Origin: Candidatus Eiseniibacteriota bacterium
GTDB taxonomy: Bacteria > Eisenbacteria > RBG-16-71-46 > CAIMUX01
Assembly: GCA_020633975.1 (NCBI GenBank)
Contig: JACKCR010000002.1
Span: 930,001-994,000 of the forward strand
Direction of reading: 5' to 3'
DNA length: 64,000 bases
The position numbers and the translations under genes are program-made. This document shows, piece after piece, positions 8,194 through 16,597 of this stretch. The stretch's first letter is position 1; each line of letters opens with the position of its first letter. Below the pieces are notes generated by a model. The model saw only the letters and a list, made by a program, of their open reading frames with translations, was not told the origin of the DNA and made no database searches.

Positions 8194-9716
8194 GACACCA
8201 CGCAGGGTGGGGGCCGCTCCAGCTCGGGTGGCTCATCGTCTTGGCCGTCGTTCTCGCCGGATGCGCTGGCGACACGCTCGGCATCCGCTATCAAGCGGAG
8301 CAGCAGTTGTGGAAGGGGAGGCAGCTGGAAAGGCGGATCGGTAGTCAGCCCGAGGCCGCCGGATCGCTCATCGACGAGGCGATCGCAGAGTACCAAGCCG
8401 TACTCGATCGCTTCCCGCTCGACTCGATCCCCGAAGACGACGAAGAGCGGATGCTCCTCGGACAGATCCGCGGCAACGCTGCCTTGGGCCTCGTCCGTCT
8501 GCTCGTCGGCCTGAAGCAGGACCCGGAGTCTGCGATCGCGACGCTCGAGGCGATCCGCAGCGACACGCCGAAGGACGTCGCCGTGACGGCGCGGATCTAC
8601 GCCGAACTCCTCCGCCTCGAGTCGCAGTTCGGGACTCCCGAGTCGGTCGTGGAACTCCTCGACGAAGTCGTCGATCGTCTCCCGCCGGTCGATCCGAACG
8701 GAGACCCGTTCCCGCTCGTCCTCGAGGCTCCGACGCAGAAGGCAGAGATCCTCATGGCCGTAGGACGGGAGACCGACGCGCGGGCCGAACTCCAGGTGGC
8801 TCATGTCTACTACGACGACCTCATCGAGCGGGGCAAGGGAACGACGCTCGAAGTCGCGGCCCTGCTCCAGAAGGCCAACGCCTACGTGATCGGTGAGCGG
8901 TACGTCGAGGCGGACGAAACGATGACGCGGGCGCGGGAGACGAAGGAAGGGGAGATGATGGTCCCCACCGTCCTCCAGACCCAGGCCAACCTCCGTCAGC
9001 AGAAGATCGGTGACCCGCTCGGCGCCATTCGTGTCCTGGAGAAGCTCCAAGGCGAGTTTCCGCAGGATCCACGCGCCCCTGGTGCGATCCTCCAGGCGGG
9101 GATTGCGTACCGTGCTGCGGGGATGCCGGACTCTGCGCTCGTGCTCTTCCAGCGGGTCGAGGCGCTCTACCCGCGGAAGGTCTCGTACGTCTCCCAGGCG
9201 AGGTTCCTCAGCGGCAAGATCTACGAAACGAGCGGCCGAAAGGACGAGGCGATCCGCACCTACCAGTCGGTGACCACGGACTTCCCGCGTACGGCATCCG
9301 GCCTCCTGGCTCCGCTCGAGCTCGCGTCCCTCTATGAGGACGAAGGTAACGACGCCGCGGCCGTTGCGGTTCTCCAGCGCGCAGCGGAAGACTTCCAGCG
9401 GATGATCCGCGACCTCTCGAGCCTCCCACGCGAAGCGGAGACGGTCCTCCAGACGATGGACTACCTCGTCGACGTGTGGGCCCGTCTCGGCAATTGGAAC
9501 GAGGCCGTGGATACGCTGATCGCGCTCGCGGACCAGTTTCCAGGGGACCGCCGCTCACCGCTTGCGTACGTCCGCGCGGCTACCATCCAAGAGGAACAGC
9601 TCGGTGACCGGGCCGGAGCGATCCGCACCCTCGAACTCCTTCGGCAGCGCTATCCAGACCTGCCGCTCTCGCTCCGGGCCGCGGAACGGATCGAAGAGCT
9701 GAAGGGCGCGTCGTAG
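8184..9716 (+). CDS. TPR-repeat lipoprotein
   Basis: Secreted lipoprotein of 510 residues. The signal peptide ends in a lipobox (VVLAGC, Cys27), predicting lipidation and outer- or inner-membrane anchoring. The rest is helical, with tetratricopeptide-like pairs, including AILQAGIAYRAAGMPDSALV and RFLSGKIYETSGRKDEAIRT, ending in REERAGAIRTLELLRQRYPD-like repeats. ATG 8184 follows GGGAGGAGGG and overlaps the previous gene by ten bases. TPR lipoproteins are frequent in exosortase/EPS loci (PrsT-like) and usually act as scaffolds for envelope assemblies; that role here is inferred from context. Confidence 0.82.
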   Translation: MELRHHAGWGPLQLGWLIVLAVVLAGCAGDTLGIRYQAEQQLWKGRQLERRIGSQPEAAGSLIDEAIAEYQAVLDRFPLDSIPEDDEERMLLGQIRGNAALGLVRLLVGLKQDPESAIATLEAIRSDTPKDVAVTARIYAELLRLESQFGTPESVVELLDEVVDRLPPVDPNGDPFPLVLEAPTQKAEILMAVGRETDARAELQVAHVYYDDLIERGKGTTLEVAALLQKANAYVIGERYVEADETMTRARETKEGEMMVPTVLQTQANLRQQKIGDPLGAIRVLEKLQGEFPQDPRAPGAILQAGIAYRAAGMPDSALVLFQRVEALYPRKVSYVSQARFLSGKIYETSGRKDEAIRTYQSVTTDFPRTASGLLAPLELASLYEDEGNDAAAVAVLQRAAEDFQRMIRDLSSLPREAETVLQTMDYLVDVWARLGNWNEAVDTLIALADQFPGDRRSPLAYVRAATIQEEQLGDRAGAIRTLELLRQRYPDLPLSLRAAERIEELKGAS

Positions 9717-9719
9717 TCG

Positions 9720-11258
9720 ATGAACTGGACCCCTGCATCGGTTGCCCCGCTCGTGGGCGCGGTTGCGTCGATCGCTACCGTCGTGGCTGCGTCGTCCCGA
9801 AGAGGCGCGCCGGCGGGACGAGGTCTATACACGCTCGTCATGCTCTGCACGGCGACGCTCCTCGTCTGGCTCTCAGCGTTCCTGGGCGAAGCGGTCGTCT
9901 TCCTCCGCTCGGAGTTCCACGTCCTCGTCGTGTTTGCGCTCCTCCTGCTCGCGCCTGCGGTCGTCGCCTTGTCGATCCGCTTTGGACAGCCCGGGCGGCT
10001 CCGTTCGTCGGGGGGGGCGGGCGCGGTCCTGGTTGCGGGAGTTTCGAGCCTCCTCATCGGGTTCTGGATCCAGGCAGGCACGGAGTCGAGCCTGCGCGCG
10101 TGGGACGACGGATCGCTCTTCCTCGAGCTCGCTCCAGGCCCGGCGAGGGCGACCGCGGTCTGCTTGCTTCTCTCTGGTTGCTACGCGATCGTGCGTTTCC
10201 AGGCTGCGATCGAAGCCGCGCGCCGAGCGGGGATCGAGCTGCTCGGGCGTGGGCTGGTCGGCCCGCTCTTCGCCACGGTAGCGCTGGTTCTCACGACGAG
10301 TCAGCTCCTCCTCTACGGCTCGCTGCCGCTCGAGCTGGTCGCGATCGGGTCACTCGTCATCGTCCCGACCACGCTCGTCACCTGGCCGATGCTGATGGGA
10401 CGGGCCAGCGTGCGCGCGGCGTTGCCCGTCAGCTCGCGCGTCCAGACCTCCGGACTGCTCCTCCTCGGACTGGGACTCTTCCTCGTCTCGTTGGCGGCAC
10501 TCGGGCAGGTCGTCCACGAGATCTTCCCCGACCGGGGCATTCTCTGGTTCCGCTACGGAGGGACGGCCGTCCTCCTGGCCTTTGCGCTTCTGTCGCTGGT
10601 GCCGAGTGTCCGCGGGCCGCTCTCCGAGTACTTCGACCGAAGCCTCTATGCCCAGCGGTGGGACTTCCGCCACGAGTGGAAACGTGCGAACCGTGCCTGT
10701 GAGCCCACGTCGTCCCTACCGGATCTGGTGCACAGGGCCCGGGAGTTCCTGGACGAGATCCTCGGTCCGACGGCGGTCGCGATCTGGGTGCCGGGGCCGG
10801 ACAGGGAGCCGTGGGTGCCGGTCAGCTCGGGGAGCGTCGAACTCGGTGCGCTTCGTGCGGACAACCCGATCCGCGTCGCGGTCGAACGAGATCACGAGGT
10901 GATGGAGCTGATCGTCGATCGCCCCCACAGCTTCGAGGACATTCCAGCCGTGGTGGAGAACCTCCTCCTCGTGGAGAGTCGGGGATTCCGGGTCTTTCTC
11001 GGAATGTACTCCGGGCAGGCCCCGTTCGCGCTTCTCGGGCTCGCGCCCCCGGCTGGATTCCGCCTCGACCGAGAGCACCGGGTGCTCCTCGAGAACTTCG
11101 GCGGGCAGCTTGCGAACACGCTCCGGACGACGCTGGTCGGGGAGGATGGGACGCCTAGGCCGCACTCGGAGGTGCAGATGTTCCTCGACGGGCCGGACGT
11201 AGATCCCGAGTCGACGGGAGGCGCCGGAGCCAAGGATCCGGGGCGCGAGGACCGATGA
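9720..11258 (+). CDS. PrsK-like membrane sensor with GAF-like domain but no histidine-kinase domain
   Basis: Residues 1 to about 300 contain eight or nine hydrophobic helices. After them comes FDRSLYAQRWDFRHEW, matching the linker seen in PEP-CTERM-system kinase PrsK, and a GAF-like domain (about 325-490). The protein ends there at 512 residues. PrsK proteins continue with HisKA and HATPase domains, and neither is present nor found in the next 300 bases, where an acyl carrier protein begins. No frameshift remnant is visible, so this looks like a naturally kinase-less form. It may sense an envelope or cytoplasmic signal for a partner encoded elsewhere. Assignment to PrsK rests on layout and linker only. 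Confidence 0.65.
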   Translation: MNWTPASVAPLVGAVASIATVVAASSRRGAPAGRGLYTLVMLCTATLLVWLSAFLGEAVVFLRSEFHVLVVFALLLLAPAVVALSIRFGQPGRLRSSGGAGAVLVAGVSSLLIGFWIQAGTESSLRAWDDGSLFLELAPGPARATAVCLLLSGCYAIVRFQAAIEAARRAGIELLGRGLVGPLFATVALVLTTSQLLLYGSLPLELVAIGSLVIVPTTLVTWPMLMGRASVRAALPVSSRVQTSGLLLLGLGLFLVSLAALGQVVHEIFPDRGILWFRYGGTAVLLAFALLSLVPSVRGPLSEYFDRSLYAQRWDFRHEWKRANRACEPTSSLPDLVHRAREFLDEILGPTAVAIWVPGPDREPWVPVSSGSVELGALRADNPIRVAVERDHEVMELIVDRPHSFEDIPAVVENLLLVESRGFRVFLGMYSGQAPFALLGLAPPAGFRLDREHRVLLENFGGQLANTLRTTLVGEDGTPRPHSEVQMFLDGPDVDPESTGGAGAKDPGREDR

Positions 11259-11277
11259 CCATGAGGGGGAGCCAGAG

Positions 11278-11526
11278 ATGACGGAGTCGACCTCGCAGCG
11301 GGTGGCGACGATCGTCGGCCAGATCACGGCCCAGGATCCGGATCCGAGTACGGACGGGGAGCAGTCGCTCCGGGACCTGGGCATCAGCTCGCTCCGGATG
11401 ATCGAGCTGATCGGGACGCTCGAGACCACGTTCTCGATCCGGATCGAGGACGATGAGATCGACGAAGAGAACTTCGGGACGTTGGCCGGACTGATCCGGT
11501 ACGTGGAAGAGAAGACGGCGGGATGA
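11278..11526 (+). CDS. Acyl carrier protein
   Basis: Small acidic four-helix carrier of 82 residues. The phosphopantetheine attachment serine is in DLGISSLRMIEL, where the usual Asp-Ser-Leu is replaced by Ser-Ser-Leu; the serine itself is kept. Length and the acidic helix II/III (IEDDEIDEENFGTL) fit the family. A GGGGGAGCC stretch upstream of ATG 11278 can act as ribosome site. The stop overlaps the next start (ATGA), coupling it to the NeuD-like acyltransferase. It is not near fatty-acid synthesis genes, so a dedicated carrier for acyl decoration in this locus is likely. This is inference. Confidence 0.85.
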   Translation: MTESTSQRVATIVGQITAQDPDPSTDGEQSLRDLGISSLRMIELIGTLETTFSIRIEDDEIDEENFGTLAGLIRYVEEKTAG

Positions 11527-12176
11527 AGCGGATCGTAATCATCGGTGCGGGAGGGCACGGCCGGGGGATCCTGGAGATCCTACGCGCAGCTGCGTCCGAC
11601 CGGAGCGACCCGCCGATGGTGCACGGATTCCTCGACGACGATCCCGATCGCACGGGGAGCACGGTGGGCGGGGTGAGTGTGCTCGGCACCACCGAACTCA
11701 TGCCCCAGCTCGCTTCCGAGTTCCGCTTCCTCATCGGGGTGGGCGATCCTGACCCACGGCGCGCCGTGGCCGAGCGCGTGCTCGAGGCAGGCGGGGAGTT
11801 CGCTCTCGCCGTCCATCCGAGTGCGGTGATCTACGGCGACGTCTCGCTCGGGCCCGGTACGGTCATCGGCGCCGGAGCCGTGGTCGCGGCGAACACGTCG
11901 TTCGGTCCGCAGTGCCTCGTCAACCTCGGGGCGACGGTGGGCCACGATTGCCGCCTCGCCGCCTATGCGACGGTGGCGCCGGGGTCGAACTTGGGCGGAT
12001 TCGTGACGATGGAAGAGGGGAGCTTCGTCGGTCTGGGCGGGGTCGTGGTACCCGGCAAGACGATCGGCTCCTGGTCCAAGCTGGGGCCGGGATCCGTGCT
12101 CCTCGAAGATCTGGCCCCGGATCGGATCGCGTTCGGTGTACCCGCGCGCGTCGTCGACCGGAGGAAGCGGCGCTGA
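11523..12176 (+). CDS. NeuD-family sugar O-acyltransferase (left-handed beta-helix)
   Basis: The N-terminal Rossmann-like domain opens with IVIIGAGGHGRGILEIL, the signature of the NeuD/PglD acetyltransferase family. From about residue 100 a hexapeptide-repeat beta-helix follows (SAVIYGDVSLGPGTVIGAGA). The catalytic histidine in NLGATVGHDCRL is kept. These enzymes move acetyl or other acyl groups from CoA to an amino or hydroxyl group on nucleotide sugars or glycans. Coupling to the acyl carrier protein gene (4-base overlap) raises the possibility that acyl-ACP is the donor. Full-length at 217 residues. Confidence 0.85.
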   Translation: MKRIVIIGAGGHGRGILEILRAAASDRSDPPMVHGFLDDDPDRTGSTVGGVSVLGTTELMPQLASEFRFLIGVGDPDPRRAVAERVLEAGGEFALAVHPSAVIYGDVSLGPGTVIGAGAVVAANTSFGPQCLVNLGATVGHDCRLAAYATVAPGSNLGGFVTMEEGSFVGLGGVVVPGKTIGSWSKLGPGSVLLEDLAPDRIAFGVPARVVDRRKRR

Positions 12177-12259
12177 GAGGCGCCCGGAGTGATGTCTTTG
12201 GAGCGGCGACGGCTGGTGCCGTCATCGAACGGCGGGAGCGCCGACGACAGGGAGGTAGG

Positions 12260-13117
12260 GTGAACGCAAGGAAGCTCGAGACACGGTTGCGGTGGAGGAT
12301 GGGCGGCAACGCTGCCCTCTCCTGCCTGGCCTTCGTGTGCGCCTTCGGCGTCTTCTTGGCAGGGGCCGCATCGGCCCAGAACAGCCCGACCCAAGCCGTC
12401 GGGACCCAGAAGGGCGTCGAGGCCCCGGCGACGACGTATCTGACCATCACGTCGGACCCGCCCGGCATCGTCGTCAAGCTGATCGGGGAGTACGAGTTCG
12501 TGGGGACGACCCCGTGGAACCTCTTCCGACCGGTCGCGGGGATCTATCGGGTGGAGGCGAGCGCTCCCGGCTACGGCACCTGGAGTCGACAGGTCGTGCT
12601 CGGTCCGACCGGGATCCAGGACCTCCACATCAAGCTCTCCCGGAAGTCACGCTTGTCCGCTGCCGGGCGGAGCCTGGTCTTCCCCGGATGGGGACAGCAC
12701 TACAACGAGTCCAAGGGAAAGCGGAACCTCGTCTGGCTCGCAGAGACGGGCGCGCTCGTCGCCACCTACGTCTACTGGATCCGGTACCAGGACAAGGTAG
12801 ACGACTTCGATCGGGTGGCCGAGTTGTACGAGGACTCCCGAGACGTGGACGCGATTCCGATCCTGCGCAGGGAACTCGAACGCAGGAGCGAGCGTGCCGA
12901 CGATGCGTTCGACAGCGTGCAGCGCGCGCAGATGGTGGCGATCGGCGTCTATGCGTTCGCATTCCTCGACGCGCTCTTCTCCGGGCCCGAAGAGGCGGGA
13001 AGCCCGCTTCCATCGAGGGCCGAGCTGGACGCGGGGAAGGACCCGGGAACGTCCTTGGGTTGGGCAGCGAAGGTGGACGGACAGGAGTCTCGTCTCGGCC
13101 TCCGGCTGAGCTTCTGA
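12260..13117 (+). CDS. PEGA-domain envelope protein with C-terminal DUF5683-like membrane region
   Basis: An N-terminal signal peptide (hydrophobic stretch ending AASAQN) leads into a PEGA domain at about residues 55-120. The domain has the typical TITSDPPGIVVKLIGEYE opening and ends VLGPTGIQDLHIKL. After RKSRLSAAGRSLVFPGWGQH, resembling DUF5683 proteins, come two hydrophobic helices separated by a charged stretch. PEGA domains are small surface beta-sandwiches; no enzyme activity is expected. GTG 12260 is chosen because GGGAGGT lies just upstream and a proper signal peptide follows. It heads a co-directional run of secreted proteins, separated from the polysaccharide genes by about 80 bases. 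Confidence 0.75.
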   Translation: MNARKLETRLRWRMGGNAALSCLAFVCAFGVFLAGAASAQNSPTQAVGTQKGVEAPATTYLTITSDPPGIVVKLIGEYEFVGTTPWNLFRPVAGIYRVEASAPGYGTWSRQVVLGPTGIQDLHIKLSRKSRLSAAGRSLVFPGWGQHYNESKGKRNLVWLAETGALVATYVYWIRYQDKVDDFDRVAELYEDSRDVDAIPILRRELERRSERADDAFDSVQRAQMVAIGVYAFAFLDALFSGPEEAGSPLPSRAELDAGKDPGTSLGWAAKVDGQESRLGLRLSF

Positions 13118-13130
13118 GGAGATCGAAACG

Positions 13131-15647
13131 ATGCGAATGATCAGGAATGGACTCTTCGGATCCTGGGCCGCCCGAATCGGTCTCTTGGCCGGATGCGCCA
13201 CCCTCGCGCTCTTCGGATGCTCTGAGGACCACTCTCTCGACTCGGTGAAGAACCCTGCGGACCCGAGCGTCTCGGGAATCGAGCCGCCAACCCCAAGCCG
13301 CCTGAGCGCCGACGTGTCGAGTCGGACGGTCACCCTCGATTGGGACCTTTCGGACGACACACACGCGAACGAGGTGGATCGCTATCGCATCTACCGGCTC
13401 GAGCCGACAGACATCGCGTTCCAACGCGTGGACTCGACCGATGCTCCGCCCATCGCTCTCTCGGGCCTCGACAACGGGACTATCTACCGGTTCCGGGTCA
13501 GTGCCGTCCTCAAGAACGGACTGGAAGGGAACCTGTCCAGCTCGATCAGCGCGACGCCGGGCATCTTCGGTATCGTGCTCGCGGGCGGAGACAACAGCAC
13601 GAACACGCGCGACATCACGATCACGGCGCAGTCGACCGGCGGGACGGTCGGGGTGAAGCTGGGCACGAGTTCGGACCTGACGTCCGCGTCGACGCGTCCC
13701 TTCTCGACCGTACTCTCCTGGACGCTCGACGCGGTCGACGGGGAGCAGACGGTCTACGCGCAGTTCATCGACGCGCAGGGGAACTCGTCTCCCGTCGTGA
13801 GCGACTCGATCGTGCTCGACCGGAGGGCCGAGATCCTCTCGGTCAGCGCGAGCCCGCTCGATGTAGCGCCGGGGGAGACGGTGCAGTTCCGGCTCGACGC
13901 GGACGAGCCGTTCGGCGAGGCCTCCGTCGTGCTCGGCAGCAACGAACGCACGATCACGCTCCGCGACGACGGTACCTCGGGCGACCAGACCGCGAACGAC
14001 GGAGTCTACTCTCGGGACTACGTGGCCGAAGAAGACCTCCAGATCTTCGAAGCGTTGGTCACGGGACAGTTCACCGATCAGGCAGGGAACCGGGCCAGTC
14101 CGCGCGTCGCGTCCGGGCGGCTCACGGTGTCCCAGGATCCGACCCCGGTCGTCTTGGGCGCGCCCCAGAGCTCGACCCCCACGGAGATCACGCTCAGCTG
14201 GTCTCAAACACCGGACGCGATCCGCTTCTCGAACTACCGCGTCTACCGGGGAACGAGCGCGAACGTCTACACCAATCCTGCACGGCGGCTCCTCACGGAG
14301 ATCTTCTCGATCGCGCAGACCACCTACACCGACACCGATCTCGATCCGAGCCAGACCTACTACTACGTGGTCGAAGTTCGGGACGACTTCGGAAACGGAG
14401 TGCCGAGCAACGAAGTGAGTGGCCGTACGCTCACGAACACGCCTCCCGACGCGGTCGTCCTCGATACCCCGACCGAAGTCTCGGAGGATGCGATCGTCCT
14501 GAACTTCTCGCGCAGCTTCGCGGAGGACTTCGCCGAGTACCGGGTGTTCCGCTCGCTCCAGGCGGACGTCGTGAACGACTCCGAGCGTCGTCTCCTCACT
14601 CGGATCACGAACGCGGCGACCACGTCCTACACGGACCGCACGGAGCTCGAGCAGAACCGGACCTACTACTACGTGGTGGTGGTCGCGGACGAGTTCGGGG
14701 CGACGGCCGCGAGCAACGTGATCAACGCAACGACGCCTGACCGGCTTCCTACCCCGGTGGACCTGTCGGAGCCGAGTTCGGTGGGAGAGACGAGCGTCCT
14801 CCTCAGCTGGACCACGAACGACGAACTCGACTTCGAGCGCTACGAAGTGCGCCGGTCCGGAACGGCCGGTGTGTCCGAGACCTCGAGCCTCATCGCCTCG
14901 ATCTCCGACTCCGACGTTTCGTCCTACCTCGACACGGGGCTGACCGAGAACACGGAGTACTTCTACCGTGTCTTCGTGGTCGATCGAGGCGGCAACCGGA
15001 ACGGGAGCGGGGAGATCCAGATCCTCACGGGGAACGCGGATCCGTCGGCGGTGGTGTTGGCCGCGCCGTCCGAGCAGCAGGGCGCGCAGACTCCGTCGGT
15101 CGTCCTCTCCTGGGGCCGCTCGAGCGCGCACGACTTCGAGCGCTACCGGATCTTCCGAGACACGTCTCCGGGCGTGAGTACGGCTTCGACCGCGGTGCGT
15201 TCCATCCTGGACCCGTCCGTGACCTCGTTCACGGACCGGGACCTCGACGACAACACGAAGTACTACTACCGCGTGTTCGTCGAGGACGACGCGGGCGGCG
15301 CCACCGGCTCCAACGAGCAGTCGATCACGACCGACAACCGGCCGCCGACGGCGGTGGAACTCGTCGTGGCCGGAACGACGCCGACCAGCATCACCCTGAG
15401 CTGGACGGAGAACGCGAACGCGGACTTCGACGAGTACCGGCTCTACCGGGGGACGACGGACTCGAACATCAGCACGCTGGTCTCGACCTTCTCGCAGCGG
15501 GAGCAGACGGGCCACACCGTCTTCGTCACGCTCGGGGACGAGACGGTCTACTTCTTCAAGGTGGTCGTGTACGATCGGGACATCGTCACGGGCGAACGGC
15601 TGAGCACCGACTCCAACGTCGTGAGCGGTCAGGCCTCCGCCAACTGA
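13131..15647 (+). CDS. Large fibronectin type III-repeat lipoprotein
   Basis: 838-residue surface protein. The signal peptide has two possible lipobox cysteines, Cys22 (LLAGC) and Cys30 (ALFGC); the second precedes the mature acidic region. An FN3 domain (about 44-135) is followed by an Ig-like segment, a beta-sandwich segment (ISVSASPLDVAPGE-like, about 230-335), and then about five further FN3 domains. Each FN3 domain carries a YRVYRGTS- or YYYVVVV-type strand and starts with a PP/TP..V.L motif. No catalytic residues are seen. It starts 13 bases after the PEGA gene, so they share a transcript. Likely a structural or adhesive surface protein; the ligand is unknown. Confidence 0.85.
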   Translation: MRMIRNGLFGSWAARIGLLAGCATLALFGCSEDHSLDSVKNPADPSVSGIEPPTPSRLSADVSSRTVTLDWDLSDDTHANEVDRYRIYRLEPTDIAFQRVDSTDAPPIALSGLDNGTIYRFRVSAVLKNGLEGNLSSSISATPGIFGIVLAGGDNSTNTRDITITAQSTGGTVGVKLGTSSDLTSASTRPFSTVLSWTLDAVDGEQTVYAQFIDAQGNSSPVVSDSIVLDRRAEILSVSASPLDVAPGETVQFRLDADEPFGEASVVLGSNERTITLRDDGTSGDQTANDGVYSRDYVAEEDLQIFEALVTGQFTDQAGNRASPRVASGRLTVSQDPTPVVLGAPQSSTPTEITLSWSQTPDAIRFSNYRVYRGTSANVYTNPARRLLTEIFSIAQTTYTDTDLDPSQTYYYVVEVRDDFGNGVPSNEVSGRTLTNTPPDAVVLDTPTEVSEDAIVLNFSRSFAEDFAEYRVFRSLQADVVNDSERRLLTRITNAATTSYTDRTELEQNRTYYYVVVVADEFGATAASNVINATTPDRLPTPVDLSEPSSVGETSVLLSWTTNDELDFERYEVRRSGTAGVSETSSLIASISDSDVSSYLDTGLTENTEYFYRVFVVDRGGNRNGSGEIQILTGNADPSAVVLAAPSEQQGAQTPSVVLSWGRSSAHDFERYRIFRDTSPGVSTASTAVRSILDPSVTSFTDRDLDDNTKYYYRVFVEDDAGGATGSNEQSITTDNRPPTAVELVVAGTTPTSITLSWTENANADFDEYRLYRGTTDSNISTLVSTFSQREQTGHTVFVTLGDETVYFFKVVVYDRDIVTGERLSTDSNVVSGQASAN

Positions 15648-15715
15648 TCTGGACGGATCCCGGCGTCGTCTCCCCATGAGGTGCACGTCGGGATCTCGGT
15701 CCCGGGACCACGCTG

Positions 15716-16597
15716 ATGTCACGGATGATGGGAGCGGAGCGTGCACGTGCGCGCTCCGCAGGCTTGGCCTCACTTCGCCTCGGCGCGCTCCTCGTTCTCG
15801 CCGCCGTCTTGGCCGGCTGTACGGACTCGAGCCCGACGCCTCCTCCACCACCGGATCTGCCCCCGCCGGCACCCTCGGGCCTCACTGTGAGAAGCGGGGC
15901 GTTCGTAGACACCCTCACCTGGTCCCCCGTCGACGCGGTCGACTTCCAGGCTTACGAAGTGTGGCGCGGGCGACGGGGCAGCTTCGCCGGAAGTCCGGAC
16001 ACGACGTGGGTCCGGCTGGGGCGGAATGCGTCGGCTCTCGATACCGTCTGGATCGATCCGTATGTTTCCCCCGGCCATCGGTACGCCTATCGCGTGTGGG
16101 CGCTGGACCTCGCCGGCCAGCGGAGTGACGACGCCCGGATCGAGGCCACGACCACGCTGCCCGACGGGCTCGCGCTCGGCTTCGAGCCGCGCCGCGCGTC
16201 CGTCCAGGCGGGGACCGAGGTCGAACTGACTCTCTGGATCGTGGGCGCAGCGGACCTCCACGGACTCGTGCTCGACATCGTCCACTCCGCGCCTCGGTCC
16301 GGGTGCTCGGTGGGCCAGCCGCTCGGCGACCCAACGCTGTCCGTGTGCATGGGCGAACTCCCTGAGCCCACGCAACTCGCGCTCTCAGCGGTCCGCGGTG
16401 CGCCCGGACTCACGGGATCGGCGGAGCTGGCGACCATCCGGTTGGGCCCCGTCCCTGCGGTGCCCGACAGCGTCTTTCTTCGCGTGCACGCGCTGGAAAG
16501 GGAAGACGGCACCGCGATTCCAGGAGCGGAGAGCGCGGAGCTTCTGCCCGCTTCATGGGAGATCGCGATCGATCCAGAAGAGGCGGAGAGCCGGTGA
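15716..16597 (+). CDS. Lipoprotein with one FN3 domain and a cohesin-like domain
   Basis: 293 residues. A signal peptide with lipobox VLAGC (Cys35) is followed by a Pro-rich spacer (SPTPPPPPDLPPPAPS). An FN3 domain covers about 50-145. A second beta domain (about 150-285) has the pattern of cohesin modules: VQAGTEVELTLWIVGAADLH at its start and LALSAVRGAPGLTGSAELAT near its end. Cohesins bind dockerin modules in cellulosome-like assemblies. The next gene, whose start overlaps this stop by four bases, encodes a dockerin, so a binding pair is plausible. The cohesin call is by pattern and should be treated as moderately sure. Confidence 0.72.
   Translation: MSRMMGAERARARSAGLASLRLGALLVLAAVLAGCTDSSPTPPPPPDLPPPAPSGLTVRSGAFVDTLTWSPVDAVDFQAYEVWRGRRGSFAGSPDTTWVRLGRNASALDTVWIDPYVSPGHRYAYRVWALDLAGQRSDDARIEATTTLPDGLALGFEPRRASVQAGTEVELTLWIVGAADLHGLVLDIVHSAPRSGCSVGQPLGDPTLSVCMGELPEPTQLALSAVRGAPGLTGSAELATIRLGPVPAVPDSVFLRVHALEREDGTAIPGAESAELLPASWEIAIDPEEAESR

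Noticed and set aside
12630-15872. 1080-codon open frame on the minus strand opposite the FN3 lipoprotein
   Set aside because: Arg/Asp/His-rich composition typical of antisense reading of GC-rich genes; it spans two real genes and has no recognisable domain.
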